A stretch of 64,000 bases of DNA from Alkalibaculum bacchi. Its GTDB lineage: Bacteria; Bacillota; Clostridia; Eubacteriales; Alkalibacteraceae. The position numbers were made by a program, and so were the translations under genes. Of the stretch, positions 52,437 to 62,114 are shown one piece after another. Where the stretch lies: assembly GCF_937875145.1 (NCBI RefSeq), contig NZ_CALNCS010000068.1, positions 26,390-90,389 on the forward strand, given 5' to 3'. The notes beneath the pieces are model-generated. The model did no database searches. It saw only the letters and a program-made list of their open reading frames with translations, and was not told where the DNA came from. Numbering within the stretch: position 1 is the first letter of the stretch; each line of letters starts with the position of its first letter.

Positions 52437-53528
52437 TTACAGTGCTTCACTATATAATCCTTCTATTACTACATCAAATTTCTCCATCAAATCTAAATCC
52501 ACTAAATTTATATCTGTGCAGTTATCCTTTATTATAGACACTACAGGACGAAGGACATATCTGGAGTTTGTTTTTTTGATTACCGCAAGATCCTTATTGC
52601 TTAATTTGACTATGCTACCTACAGGGTAAGGATTGATTCTCTTGATAAAGGCGTTTACCATTTCTAAATCAAAATCGCTTCCACAAGAACCCATAAGCAA
52701 CTCTAAAGCCTCGTTTGGAGATACCGCTTTTCTATAAGCTCTATCAGAAGTTAAGGCTTCATATACATCGCAAATAGAAACCAATTTTGCAAAAGGAGAT
52801 ATATCTTTTGCTTTTAAATTATTGGGATAACCTAAGCCACTGGATTTTTCGTGATGTTCATAGACAATAGATAGAGAAATAGGGTCGATATTTATTTGAT
52901 TTTTCAAATAGTCATAGCCTAATGTAGGATGTCTTTTTATGATTGTAAATTCTTCAAAGGTCAATTTTCCTGGTTTTAACAAAATTTCTGTTGGAATAAA
53001 TAATTTCCCGAGATCATGAAGAAGTGTACCCACTGTTATAGAATGCAAGTGCTTTTTTTCATAACCAAGTTCTATAGCTAATACGATTGCCAATAATGCT
53101 GTATTAACGGAGTGATCGTAGGTATCGTTGTCTCTATTTTTTATATCAACTAAATGTAATGCAATTTGCTTAGTAAATAATATATTATCTACTAATTCAC
53201 CAGCTAGAGATGAAATGTTATTTATGATTTCATAACTTTCTGCTGAATTAGGATTGATTTCAGTAGATAATTTATGTAATTGTTCAAAGCTTTTTTTCAC
53301 TGTAAGGATTGCTTTTCTTCTCAACTCTGGTTTGATGATATTGTCAATTAATTGTTCACTATATGAATCCTCAATATATAAAAACTCTATTCCATTTTTT
53401 CGTGCGGTATCAATCATCTTTTCATGCAAAGGATATCCGGATCTGAGTAGTAATGCACCACTTTTACTATATATGGTTTTTGATAATACGGCCCCTGGTA
53501 AGATCGAATTTATTGGAACCAATCTCAT
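52437..53528 (-). CDS. HD-GYP domain protein (probable c-di-GMP phosphodiesterase)
   Basis: 363 residues. The N-terminal 110 residues are a poorly conserved sensory or linker part. The HD-GYP domain (about 115-300) has YDHSVNTALLA, the metal site LLHDLGK, RHPTLGYDYL, and the signature HHEKSSGLGYP. This family hydrolyses cyclic di-GMP, a signal that limits motility. It is divergent from the chemotaxis operon across about 220 bp, linking second-messenger turnover with motility. Confidence 0.9.
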   Translation of the reverse strand: MRLVPINSILPGAVLSKTIYSKSGALLLRSGYPLHEKMIDTARKNGIEFLYIEDSYSEQLIDNIIKPELRRKAILTVKKSFEQLHKLSTEINPNSAESYEIINNISSLAGELVDNILFTKQIALHLVDIKNRDNDTYDHSVNTALLAIVLAIELGYEKKHLHSITVGTLLHDLGKLFIPTEILLKPGKLTFEEFTIIKRHPTLGYDYLKNQINIDPISLSIVYEHHEKSSGLGYPNNLKAKDISPFAKLVSICDVYEALTSDRAYRKAVSPNEALELLMGSCGSDFDLEMVNAFIKRINPYPVGSIVKLSNKDLAVIKKTNSRYVLRPVVSIIKDNCTDINLVDLDLMEKFDVVIEGLYSEAL

Positions 53529-53641
53529 TTGTCATCGACCTTTCTAGATTTATGATCTATCAAACTATTTTTTAATCACTTACTTACTTGAAGTGTATTG
53601 GGAATATACTTGATGTTTGTTTGAAATATATTTGATATTTA

Positions 53642-53668
53642 TAAAACAATATCGACAAATTTTGATAA
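53642..53668 (+). promoter_or_regulatory. Possible SigD-type promoter of the chemotaxis operon
   Basis: TAAA (53642-53645), 15 bp, TTTGATAA (53661-53668). The -10 matches GATAA of the SigD consensus GCCGATAA but not its first three bases. Confidence 0.35.
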
Positions 53669-53752
53669 TAGTTAATAATTTGTGTCGAAATATATTAATT
53701 AATAAAAGAAAAACACGATATAGTACATATAGTGTTAATAGGAGGAATCGCC

Positions 53753-54208
53753 ATGGAACAATTTATCGTATTTATAAACAATGGTCAACATTTTGCTCTT
53801 GATATTTCAAAAATTGAACGGATCATAGAATTTGAACAACCTAAGAAAATACCAGAAGCATCTGATTATTTATTAGGCGTGATACAGCATAATGGAGAAA
53901 TTTTACCCATTATTGATTTGACAAAGAGGTTATATAATAACGACTCTGTGAATTCAGACAGTAAAAAGGTGATTGTCGCTACATGGAAAGAAAAGCAAAT
54001 GGGATTTGTAGTAGAGGATATAAAGGAAATAAGCAATTTTGAGTCAACGCAGTATGAAAAAATGAATCAAGATATATCTATTTCAAAAGCATATATTAAA
54101 GGTTTTATTAAGACAAATGATGATATTATCATTGTTTTAGATATAAATCAATTGTTTACCCTTGAGCAAGAAAAAGAAATTAGAGAGGGTATTGAGTATG
54201 CCCTTTGA
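53753..54208 (+). CDS. cheW: Chemotaxis coupling protein CheW (first of two)
   Basis: The start is ATG 53753 after AGGAGG. 151 residues with the CheW SH3-like fold: EQFIVFINNGQHFALDISKIERI, then GVIQHNGEILPIIDL and FVVEDIKEI. It couples receptors to CheA. It opens the operon cheW-cheD-cheB-cheR-cheA-cheC-cheY-cheW-fliM-fliY. A second, different CheW lies at 59575. Confidence 0.9.
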   Translation: MEQFIVFINNGQHFALDISKIERIIEFEQPKKIPEASDYLLGVIQHNGEILPIIDLTKRLYNNDSVNSDSKKVIVATWKEKQMGFVVEDIKEISNFESTQYEKMNQDISISKAYIKGFIKTNDDIIIVLDINQLFTLEQEKEIREGIEYAL

Positions 54209-54218
54209 ATTGGAATAT

Positions 54219-54250
54219 CAGTTCTTCACAGAAAGTGTGGTGAAGAACTG
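54219..54250 (+). promoter_or_regulatory. Hairpin occluding the cheD ribosome site
   Basis: CAGTTCTTCAC (54219-54229) pairs perfectly with GTGAAGAACTG (54240-54250), loop of 10 nt. The only Shine-Dalgarno-like sequence, GGTGA (54239-54243), and the first base of the GTG start fall in the right arm. Confidence 0.55.
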
Positions 54251-54732
54251 TGCTCGATGAAATAAAAGTGGGGATTTCGGAATATAAAGTAGGAAAATCA
54301 CCTGATAAATTAATTACTTTAGGATTAGGCTCCTGTGTGGGAATTGCCATCTATAATAAAAGCAGTAAAGTAGGTGGTCTAAGCCATATTATGTTGCCAG
54401 ACAGTACTTTTTTTATGAAAGATTTAAAACCTGAAAAATTTGCTGATTTAGCAATACCTAAGATGATAAACGAGATTACAAAGGGTAAATCCTATGCAAA
54501 TCTAATAGCCAAGATTGCAGGAGGAGCCAGTATGTTTAACTTTCCCGATAAAAAAACAAATAACAATATTGGGGAACGAAATGTATTGGCTGTTCAACAA
54601 AAGCTAAAAGAATTAGGAATTCCTATTTTGGCTAGTGATACAGGTGGAAGTATAGGGAGAACTATGATTGTGGATTTAGAGAGTTTTGTAGTGAAAATAA
54701 GAACGGCAAATAGAGAAATAACAATATTATAG
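54250..54732 (+). CDS. cheD: Chemoreceptor glutamine deamidase CheD
   Basis: 160 residues. The catalytic Cys29 in GLGSCVGI and His46 in LSHIMLP match CheD, with AGGASMF and RNVLAVQQKL. It deamidates receptor glutamines and binds CheC, raising its CheY-P phosphatase activity. GTG start lies at the foot of an 11-bp hairpin that covers the ribosome site, so its translation may be restrained. It follows cheW by 41 bp. Confidence 0.93.
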   Translation: MLDEIKVGISEYKVGKSPDKLITLGLGSCVGIAIYNKSSKVGGLSHIMLPDSTFFMKDLKPEKFADLAIPKMINEITKGKSYANLIAKIAGGASMFNFPDKKTNNNIGERNVLAVQQKLKELGIPILASDTGGSIGRTMIVDLESFVVKIRTANREITIL

Positions 54733-54778
54733 CTCTCAAAGGAATCAATATGAATTAGCTAAATAAAGGGAGAGAAGT

Positions 54779-55792
54779 ATGAATACAAAATTACTAATCG
54801 TCGATGATTCTGCTTTCATGAGAAAAGTGATTTCGGATTCTATAAACGAAATGTCAGGAATAGAAGTAGTTGGCATCGCTCGCAATGGGCTAGATGCTCT
54901 AGATATTATTCCAAAACTCAAACCAGACATTATCACTTTAGATGTAGAAATGCCTAAATTAAATGGGCTAGAAACATTAAAAATTATAAAACAAAAATAT
55001 GATATTCCCGTGATTATGATTAGCTCTCATACTGGCGCGGATATTACGATTGAAGCTCTTCAAATTGGAGCTGTAGATTTTATTGAAAAACCACAAGATA
55101 TGAAATCTAATTTAGGTGATTTAAAAGTAGGGTTAGAAAATAAAATCAAATCCGTTTTAGGGAACACCAAGGGTAAATATCTCAAGAAACAGGATAATAG
55201 CAGTACGTCTTATGGGCAAATACATGAAATCGAAGCAGTAGTCATAGGAGCATCTACTGGTGGGCCTAAGGCCCTTACTCAAATTATTCATAAATTGCCC
55301 TCAAAAGCTAAGGTACCTATTTTTATTGTTCAACATATGCCAAAAGGCTTTACTACCTCTTTTGCAACTAGATTAGATCGTGAAACATCCCTTAACGTGG
55401 TAGAAGCGGAGGAAGGTATGCTCATACAAGCAGGAACGGTATACCTTGCCCCTGGAGATTTTCATATGACAATAGATAAAAATAGAATTCGATTGAATAG
55501 GGAAGACAAGATTTACGGGGTTCGACCAGCAGTAGATTATCTGTTTTCAAGTGCTGCAAAAGTATACAAAAACAAATTACTAGCCGTAATAATGACAGGA
55601 ATGGGCAAAGATGGAACCGTAGGCCTTAAAGAAATCAAAAAGGCTGGAGGATATACCATCGCGCAGAATGAAGAGTCTTGTGTGGTATTTGGTATGCCGG
55701 GGCACGCCATATCTTCCAATGTCATTGATAAGATTATGAACTTACCAGATATTGCAAGCACTATAAGTAGACATGTAGGGGTGTTAAGATGA
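54779..55792 (+). CDS. cheB: Chemotaxis methylesterase/glutaminase CheB
   Basis: 337 residues. The receiver domain (1-115) has Asp9 and Asp10 and phosphorylated Asp55 in TLDVEMPK. The esterase domain (about 150-337) has GASTGGP, QHMPKGF and MTGMGKDG, giving the Ser-His-Asp triad. It removes methyl groups from receptors. ATG start after GGGAGAG; end overlaps cheR by 4 bp. Confidence 0.97.
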   Translation: MNTKLLIVDDSAFMRKVISDSINEMSGIEVVGIARNGLDALDIIPKLKPDIITLDVEMPKLNGLETLKIIKQKYDIPVIMISSHTGADITIEALQIGAVDFIEKPQDMKSNLGDLKVGLENKIKSVLGNTKGKYLKKQDNSSTSYGQIHEIEAVVIGASTGGPKALTQIIHKLPSKAKVPIFIVQHMPKGFTTSFATRLDRETSLNVVEAEEGMLIQAGTVYLAPGDFHMTIDKNRIRLNREDKIYGVRPAVDYLFSSAAKVYKNKLLAVIMTGMGKDGTVGLKEIKKAGGYTIAQNEESCVVFGMPGHAISSNVIDKIMNLPDIASTISRHVGVLR

Positions 55793-56562
55793 ATTTAGAC
55801 TTTGATTTCTTCTACAGTTGGGTTAAATCAAATTTACATATAGACCTAAATGCATATAAGGAAAAACAGCTTCAGAGAAGAATTGCTACAATAATGAAAA
55901 ACTCTGGGGCATCTGATTTGAGAGAATATGCAAAACGCATTAGCCAAGATCAGGAAATAAAAAATATATTTCTAGATTACATCACCATTAATGTTACAGA
56001 GTTTTTTCGAAATAAAGAGATCTTTGAACAATATGAAACAGTAATAAAAGATGTGCTTATTCCTAGATTTAAAAGTATAAATATCTGGAGTGCAGCTTGC
56101 TCTGTAGGCGCAGAACCTTACTCTATAGCCATAATACTAGATAAATACAATTTATATAAAGGAAATAAGATTCTTGCAACAGATATTGACGATAATATTC
56201 TGAAGAAAGCTCAGAAAGGTGTATTTTACGATCATCAGTTGAAAAATGTGAGCTCAAAAAATTTGGCTCATTATTTCAAACAACAGGACAATCAGTATAT
56301 TATTGATGAAAAAATAAAGGATATGGTCTCCTTTAAAAAACATGATCTTATACTAGATCAATACCAAAAGAATCTGCATTCTATAGTGTGTAGAAATGTA
56401 ACAATTTATTTTAAAAACGAAGCCAAAGATCAAATTTATGCAAAGATAAGTGAATCTCTAGTTTCCGGAGGAGTACTTTTTACAGGTGCTACTGAAAGCA
56501 TCTACAATCCAAAGGAAATTGGATTGAAAAAATTATCTACATTTATTTATGAAAAGATATAG
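55789..56562 (+). CDS. cheR: Chemotaxis protein methyltransferase CheR
   Basis: 257 residues. N-terminal four-helix part with LQRRIATIMKNSG, then the SAM domain (NVTEFFRNKEIFE, WSAACSVGAEPYSIA, ATDIDDNIL, CRNVTIYF). It methylates receptor glutamates, opposing CheB. ATGA overlap with cheB indicates coupled translation. Confidence 0.96.
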   Translation: MNLDFDFFYSWVKSNLHIDLNAYKEKQLQRRIATIMKNSGASDLREYAKRISQDQEIKNIFLDYITINVTEFFRNKEIFEQYETVIKDVLIPRFKSINIWSAACSVGAEPYSIAIILDKYNLYKGNKILATDIDDNILKKAQKGVFYDHQLKNVSSKNLAHYFKQQDNQYIIDEKIKDMVSFKKHDLILDQYQKNLHSIVCRNVTIYFKNEAKDQIYAKISESLVSGGVLFTGATESIYNPKEIGLKKLSTFIYEKI

Positions 56563-56584
56563 TTTATAGATAGGAGGGTTACAC

Positions 56585-58603
56585 ATGGACGATAATAGTA
56601 AATATCGGGATTTGTTTTTTGAGGAAACAGATGAGTACTTGCAGACTTTAAATGATTGTTTGCTCCAATTAGAGAAAGATTCTCAAGATAGTAGCCTCAT
56701 AGATGAAGTCTTTAGAGCAGCCCATACTCTTAAGGGAATGGCAGCCACAATGGGATATGAAAGCATGGCAGAATTAACTCACCACATGGAGAATGTATTG
56801 GAGTTATTTCGTAGTGGAGATTCCGCAATTGATTCAGAAATCATCAGTTTACTTCTCAGTTGTTTAGATAAATTATCTGAAATTGTCGAGGATCTAAGGG
56901 AAGAGAAATATACTGATTTTGATATTGAGGACTTGGTAAAAGTCCTTGACCAAGTAGCCAAACAAAATAAGACACCGGATTATGCAGAGAAAGAGTCGAA
57001 TTTTAGCATTGGTGAGGATATAAGTGACACGGATTTGTTTGTTATAAAAAAAGCTCAAGACAAGGAGTATAATGCTTTTCATATAGGTGTTCGCATTTCT
57101 AAGGACAGCCTTTTGAAAGGAGCAAGGGCTTTTTTAATAATCAATAGACTAGAACAAGGAGGAGAAGTTCTCCAATTAAGCCCTTCAGCAGAAGATCTAG
57201 AAGAGGGGAATTTTGAAGATCGATTTACATTGATTTATCTAACAAAGCTTGAAGGAGCTGAAATAGAGGAGACCATTGGAAATATAGCAGAGATTGAACA
57301 AGTAATTATTGAGAGCGTAGAAAAAAGTGAAGTTGCTGCCACATTAACAGTCGCAGAAGAGCTTCCTAAAGAGGAAATCCAGGAATCAAAGATTACACCT
57401 ATGCCCACAAATAAGATTGAAAAGAACAAAGACAAAAATAATGCTCATCATGTCAATCAATCCATACGAGTAGATTTGAGTAAGTTGGATAGTTTTATGA
57501 ATTTGGTCTCGGAGCTGGTAATCTATAGAACTCGATTAGAAGACCTTTGTACAGATTTTAAAACTACGGAAATAAATGAACACTTAGAACATGTTGCAAG
57601 GATCACCTCGGAGCTACAGGATTTAGTCTTAAAGATTCGAATGCAGCCAGTAAATGTAGTATTTAATCGGTTTCCAAGGATGATTCGAGATTTATCTAAA
57701 GAATTAAACAAAGAAATTGAATTGGTCATAGAAGGTGAAGATACAGAGCTAGACCGAACAGTGGTCTCTGAAATTGGTGAGCCTTTGATTCATTTACTAC
57801 GAAATGCAGCAGATCACGGTATAGAATCCGTAGAAGAGAGAGTGGCTTTAGGAAAATCTGAAGTAGGAACCGTAAAGCTTTCTGCTTATCAAGAAGGTAA
57901 TCGTGTAATTATAACCGTTAGCGATGACGGAAAAGGCATTGATCCAGAAGCCGTGCAGCAAAGCGCCATGAGAAAAGGCATTAGTACAGAAGGTATGAGC
58001 TCTAGAGACATGGTCAACCTAATTTTTAGTCAGGGATTTTCTACAGCAAAAGAAGTAACAAATGTCTCGGGTAGAGGCGTAGGAATGGATGTAGTTAAGC
58101 AGAAAATCATCAAATTAGGTGGGAGTATAGAGGTACAAACAGAAGTCAACAAGGGAAGCACTTTTGTCATTAAATTGCCACTTACCTTATCTATTATCCA
58201 GGCCCTTCTTGTAAAGGTAGGAGACGAAACGTTTGCTCTGCCATTAGGCGTTATTGAAAAAGTTGTAAAAGTAGAAAAGGATCAAATCCTACAATCTCAT
58301 AATAATGAGGTTTATATTTATAGAGATAAGGCCATTCCAGTTATAAGGGTAAATAAAAGTTTGGGTATTGAATCGGAGCGAGCAAATAAACACATTATCT
58401 TAGTTTTGTTAGGAGATCAATATTATGGACTCTTAGTAGATGATCTAATAGGACAACAAGAAATCGTTATTAAAAAGCTTAGTAGAGTTCTTGGCAAAAT
58501 GAGAGAGTATCTAGGTGCTACCATACTTGGAGATGGAGATATTACCCTTATTTTAGATGTCAGCAATCTAAGCAACGATGTGAAAGGAGAATATCTTGAA
58601 TAA
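56585..58603 (+). CDS. cheA: Chemotaxis histidine kinase CheA
   Basis: 672 residues. P1 Hpt domain with phosphorylated His47 (AAHTLKGMAATMG), P2-like CheY-binding region (about 155-240), dimerisation P3 (about 295-355), ATPase P4 (RNAADHGIES, GKGIDPEAV, GRGVGMDVVK) and CheW-like P5 (535-672). It phosphorylates CheY and CheB in response to receptors. ATG start after AGGAGGG. Confidence 0.98.
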   Translation: MDDNSKYRDLFFEETDEYLQTLNDCLLQLEKDSQDSSLIDEVFRAAHTLKGMAATMGYESMAELTHHMENVLELFRSGDSAIDSEIISLLLSCLDKLSEIVEDLREEKYTDFDIEDLVKVLDQVAKQNKTPDYAEKESNFSIGEDISDTDLFVIKKAQDKEYNAFHIGVRISKDSLLKGARAFLIINRLEQGGEVLQLSPSAEDLEEGNFEDRFTLIYLTKLEGAEIEETIGNIAEIEQVIIESVEKSEVAATLTVAEELPKEEIQESKITPMPTNKIEKNKDKNNAHHVNQSIRVDLSKLDSFMNLVSELVIYRTRLEDLCTDFKTTEINEHLEHVARITSELQDLVLKIRMQPVNVVFNRFPRMIRDLSKELNKEIELVIEGEDTELDRTVVSEIGEPLIHLLRNAADHGIESVEERVALGKSEVGTVKLSAYQEGNRVIITVSDDGKGIDPEAVQQSAMRKGISTEGMSSRDMVNLIFSQGFSTAKEVTNVSGRGVGMDVVKQKIIKLGGSIEVQTEVNKGSTFVIKLPLTLSIIQALLVKVGDETFALPLGVIEKVVKVEKDQILQSHNNEVYIYRDKAIPVIRVNKSLGIESERANKHIILVLLGDQYYGLLVDDLIGQQEIVIKKLSRVLGKMREYLGATILGDGDITLILDVSNLSNDVKGEYLE

Positions 58604-59198
58604 GGATAATTATACTCTTTTACAAATAGACACGATAAAGGAATTGGCAAATGTTGGTGGGGGAAATGCAGCTACGAGCATATCTCAATTAATAGGCAAG
58701 CCTGTAAGTATGGAAGTACCTATTATTGAAATCTTAAATTACAATAATGTATTTAAAGAAATCATGTCGGAAGATACCCTGATTGATGCTATTATGATGA
58801 AAATGTTAGGGGATGCAGAAGGGATTTACTTATTTGTAACCAGACCAGAAGCATCAAAAGCCTTGATTCAAATGATGTTGCCTGATCTTATAAAAGAGGA
58901 AAATGAAGAATTGAATCATTCGACTTTAAAGGAATTAGTCAATATTGTAGTATCTTCTTATTTAAATGCCATCTCAAAGATGGTCAATGTAAATCTCATT
59001 TCTTCTGTACCGTCATTAAGTGAGGATATGTTCGGTGCCATACTAAGTAGTGCCTATATAGAGTCTGAGCAATACGACGAGAACATTATGATTATAAAAA
59101 ATGAGTTTCTTTATCAAGGTAAGAGAATAGAGTCTTCTTTATACTTTATTCCTAAACCTGGCGTGCTAAAAAAATTATTCAAAATATTAGGTGTTTGA
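58596..59198 (+). CDS. cheC: CheY-P phosphatase CheC
   Basis: 200 residues. Two phosphatase motifs are visible: ELANVGGGNAATSIS (about 16-30) and LKELVNIVVSSYLNAIS (about 110-126), each with the Glu and Asn that attack CheY-P, as in CheC. TTG start overlapping the cheA stop by 8 bp, with AAAGGAG upstream. CheD in the same operon is its partner. Confidence 0.93.
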   Translation: MNKDNYTLLQIDTIKELANVGGGNAATSISQLIGKPVSMEVPIIEILNYNNVFKEIMSEDTLIDAIMMKMLGDAEGIYLFVTRPEASKALIQMMLPDLIKEENEELNHSTLKELVNIVVSSYLNAISKMVNVNLISSVPSLSEDMFGAILSSAYIESEQYDENIMIIKNEFLYQGKRIESSLYFIPKPGVLKKLFKILGV

Positions 59199-59212
59199 GA
59201 GGAGAAAAGATC

Positions 59213-59575
59213 ATGTCAAAGAGAATTCTAATAGTAGATGATGCGATTTTTATGAGGATGAAATTAAAGGATATATTAGAAAAGGGTGGATACGAGGTCG
59301 TTGCAGAAGCTCAAAACGGTGTTGAAGCTATAGAGAAATTTAAAGCAGAAAGTCCAGATTTAGTGACTATGGATATCACGATGCCTGAGATGGATGGAAT
59401 TGCTGCATTAAAGAGCATCAAAGAAGTAAAGCCTGATGCAAAAGTTATTATGTGTAGTGCAATGGGGCAACAATCTATGGTAATGGATGCCATAAAAGCT
59501 GGAGCCCTAGACTTTATCGTCAAACCCTTTGATAATGACCGAGTCATACAATCAATTAATAAAGCGTTACAGTAA
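59213..59575 (+). CDS. cheY: Chemotaxis response regulator CheY
   Basis: The start is ATG 59213 after GAGGAGA. 120 residues, a stand-alone receiver: Asp9 and Asp10 (LIVDD), phosphorylated Asp54 (TMDITMPEM), CSAMG and VKPF. It binds the switch proteins FliM and FliY encoded just downstream and sets flagellar rotation. Confidence 0.95.
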   Translation: MSKRILIVDDAIFMRMKLKDILEKGGYEVVAEAQNGVEAIEKFKAESPDLVTMDITMPEMDGIAALKSIKEVKPDAKVIMCSAMGQQSMVMDAIKAGALDFIVKPFDNDRVIQSINKALQ

Positions 59576-59994
59576 TGGAGTTGAAAAAAATGCAGATAAT
59601 TGTATTCACATTAAATGACAAATACTATGCTATAAATACAGAACATGTAGAGGAAATTAGTAAAAATATACCTTCCACAAGGGTACCTAGTGCACCCTAC
59701 TGGATTGAAGGTCTTATCAATTTAAGGGGCAATGTAGTATCTCTCGTTAATTTATGTAAACTTTTGCGCAAAGAAGAGGATAGATGCTATAATAATATCA
59801 TTCTTATTAATGATGAAGATGAAAAGGTAGGTCTTTTAGTAAAAGATATTATTGAAGTTATCGATATCGAAGAAGATAGTATTGAAAAAATTCATACACA
59901 AATAGTTGATGGGATAGTAGGTATTTTTCAACTAAATGAGTACATTGTCAATATCATCGATATAAGGATATTACTTGCTGAAAATGAGGGATAG
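59575..59994 (+). CDS. cheW: Chemotaxis coupling protein CheW (second of two)
   Basis: 139 residues from ATG 59575 (TAATG overlap with cheY), or 134 from ATG 59590, which has GGAG 9 bp upstream and may be the true start. CheW fold with QIIVFTLNDKYYAI, GLINLRGNVVSLVNL and GLLVKDIIEV. It is clearly different in sequence from the first CheW, so the two may serve different receptor sets. Confidence 0.9.
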   Translation: MELKKMQIIVFTLNDKYYAINTEHVEEISKNIPSTRVPSAPYWIEGLINLRGNVVSLVNLCKLLRKEEDRCYNNIILINDEDEKVGLLVKDIIEVIDIEEDSIEKIHTQIVDGIVGIFQLNEYIVNIIDIRILLAENEG

Positions 59995-59996
59995 AT

Positions 59997-60995
59997 TTGA
60001 ATGAAGTCTTATCACAACAAGAAATAGACACGCTGTTACAAGCATTAAATACTGGAGAACTAGACCCAGATGCTGTAAAGTTAGATGAAGAAAAAAATCG
60101 CGTCAAAGCTTATGATTTTAGGCGTCCAATTAAACTTTCGAAGGAATATATTAATACATTGCATATGATTTTTGAGAATTTCTCAAAAATTGCTGGCAAT
60201 TTATTGACAAGTCAAATCCGAGTCAATGCTGGTTTTACTTTGGGAGCTGTAGAGCAAATTAGTTTTGACGAATTTATTCGTTCGACTCCTAATCCAACAA
60301 TGCTAGGTGTATTTCATTCAAAGCCTTTAAGTGGCAATCAAATGTTAGAAATAAACCCCCAACTCTGTATGCAGATTATTGAACTTATGTGTGGTGGATC
60401 TCAAAGTGAATTTAATAAAGATATACCTACAAAAGGCTCCTTTACGGATATTGAAGTGGGAATACTAGAGGAAGTCATTTCTAGTTTGTTAAAAGCCTTT
60501 GAAGCAGCATGGAACGAGATTACAGAAATTAACACGGTTATTGATAATTTAGAGACAAATCCTCAATTAATTCAAAATATGTCACCTAATGAACCTGTTG
60601 TATTAATTAGTTTTTCCGTCGTTATACTTGAACACAAGAGTTTTATGAATATATGTATACCTTATATGTCTATTGAAAATATTATGGAAAAATTAAGTTT
60701 AAAAAATTGGTTTGATTTAGATAAGAGTGAAAGCAATGAAAATAGAGAATTAATAGAGCAGAGTCTGATTTATTCTGATGTAGAATTAAAAGTAGAGTTG
60801 GGAAAGACGATTATTACCGTAGATGATTTCCTGCAACTAGAAGAAGGAGATATTATACAATTAGATATTCAAACCGATTCTCCACTTCGAATGTGTGTAG
60901 AGGATCGGTTGCACTATTATGTTAGGCCTGGTGAAATGAACAGAAAATTAGCAGTAGAAGTATTACAATATGTAGAAGAGGATGTTGAGCAATGA
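59997..60995 (+). CDS. fliM: Flagellar motor switch protein FliM
   Basis: 332 residues. The N-terminal LSQQEIDTLLQAL is the CheY-P-binding segment, the middle is CheC-like (KAYDFRRPIKLSKEYINTLH), and the C-terminal SpoA domain ends near 330 (VELGKTIITVDDFLQLEEGDII). TTG start, 6 bp after GAGGG. The stop overlaps fliY by 4 bp. Confidence 0.97.
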   Translation: MNEVLSQQEIDTLLQALNTGELDPDAVKLDEEKNRVKAYDFRRPIKLSKEYINTLHMIFENFSKIAGNLLTSQIRVNAGFTLGAVEQISFDEFIRSTPNPTMLGVFHSKPLSGNQMLEINPQLCMQIIELMCGGSQSEFNKDIPTKGSFTDIEVGILEEVISSLLKAFEAAWNEITEINTVIDNLETNPQLIQNMSPNEPVVLISFSVVILEHKSFMNICIPYMSIENIMEKLSLKNWFDLDKSESNENRELIEQSLIYSDVELKVELGKTIITVDDFLQLEEGDIIQLDIQTDSPLRMCVEDRLHYYVRPGEMNRKLAVEVLQYVEEDVEQ

Positions 60996-62074
60996 ACGAA
61001 AACTTTTTATCTCAAGAGGAAATAGACGCTCTACTAGGCAGTGAATCTGTAGATGAAGAACAGTCTCAGTTAAGTGAAACAGAAAAAGACATTATTGGAG
61101 AAGTTGGTAATATCTCCATGTCTACAGCAGCAACAACCCTTTCTTCTATACTTAATAAAAAGGTTTTAATAACTACACCAAGGGTTTCGTGGATACCTTT
61201 TGAGCAGATTATCAAAGAATGTGATGTTCCTAAAGTTGTAGCAGAGATAAAATACAAAGAAGGACTAAAGGGCATCAATTTACTCATGATGGACGTTACA
61301 GATGCTACAATTATTGCAGACCTGATGATGGGTGGAGATGGAACGAATAAAAAGGATGTTCTTTCAGAGCTGGAATTAAGCGCTGTTGCAGAAGCAATGA
61401 ATCAGATGATTGGGTCTGCATCTACATCTATGGCTACTATGTTAGGAAGAAGTGTAGATATTCTCCCTCCGGACGTTTCTTTATGGGATCATGAATTCAA
61501 TATTAATATTACAGAGATTAACAAGGAAGATTATATGTGTAAAATTGCATTTGATCTAAATGTAGAAGGATTGATACAAAGTCAGATCATGCAAATTTTC
61601 ACGAAAGAAACAGTAAATGAAATTTCAACTTTACTCATGGGAGATACTGTGGTGACTTCTTCAAAAGAACAACCACCCCATTCTTTAGAGGAGCAAGAAT
61701 ACATTGAGGAAATTCCTTTAATAGAGAAAGCAGAAGAAGTAAGTACAGAAAAAATATCCGTACAAAAACCTGCATTTCCACCTCTAACAAAGCCTTTAGA
61801 GGAGAGAAAAGCACCTAGAAACCTAGATTTAATCATGGATGTGCCCCTAGAACTCAGTGTAGTTCTTGGGAAAACTCGCAAGACCATTAAAGAAGTCTTG
61901 TCCTTGGTAAATGGTTCCATTGTAGAATTAAATAAACTAACCGATGAACCATTAGATATTTACGTAAATGGAAAACTTATCGCACAAGGCGAAGTTGTAG
62001 TTATAAACGAAAATTTTGGTATACGAATTACGAATATACTCAGCAAAGAACAGAGAGTAAAAAATCTTAAATAA
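60992..62074 (+). CDS. fliY: Flagellar motor switch phosphatase FliY (FliN)
   Basis: 360 residues. N-terminal LSQEEIDALLGS resembles the FliM CheY-binding peptide. A CheC-type phosphatase domain follows with EVGNISMSTAATTLS (about 32-46) and SAVAEAMNQMIGSAS, then a Glu/Pro-rich linker (220-265) and a FliN SpoA domain (about 275-355). It both builds the switch complex and dephosphorylates CheY-P. ATGA overlap with fliM. Confidence 0.96.
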   Translation: MNENFLSQEEIDALLGSESVDEEQSQLSETEKDIIGEVGNISMSTAATTLSSILNKKVLITTPRVSWIPFEQIIKECDVPKVVAEIKYKEGLKGINLLMMDVTDATIIADLMMGGDGTNKKDVLSELELSAVAEAMNQMIGSASTSMATMLGRSVDILPPDVSLWDHEFNINITEINKEDYMCKIAFDLNVEGLIQSQIMQIFTKETVNEISTLLMGDTVVTSSKEQPPHSLEEQEYIEEIPLIEKAEEVSTEKISVQKPAFPPLTKPLEERKAPRNLDLIMDVPLELSVVLGKTRKTIKEVLSLVNGSIVELNKLTDEPLDIYVNGKLIAQGEVVVINENFGIRITNILSKEQRVKNLK

Positions 62075-62104
62075 AGAAAAAATCCCTTGGGGATTTTTTC
62101 TTTT
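62075..62104 (+). terminator. Terminator of the chemotaxis-switch operon
   Basis: AGAAAAAATCCC pairs with GGGATTTTTTCT through a 3-nt loop, followed by TTTT. Confidence 0.8.
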
Positions 62105-62114
62105 GGTTTACTAT

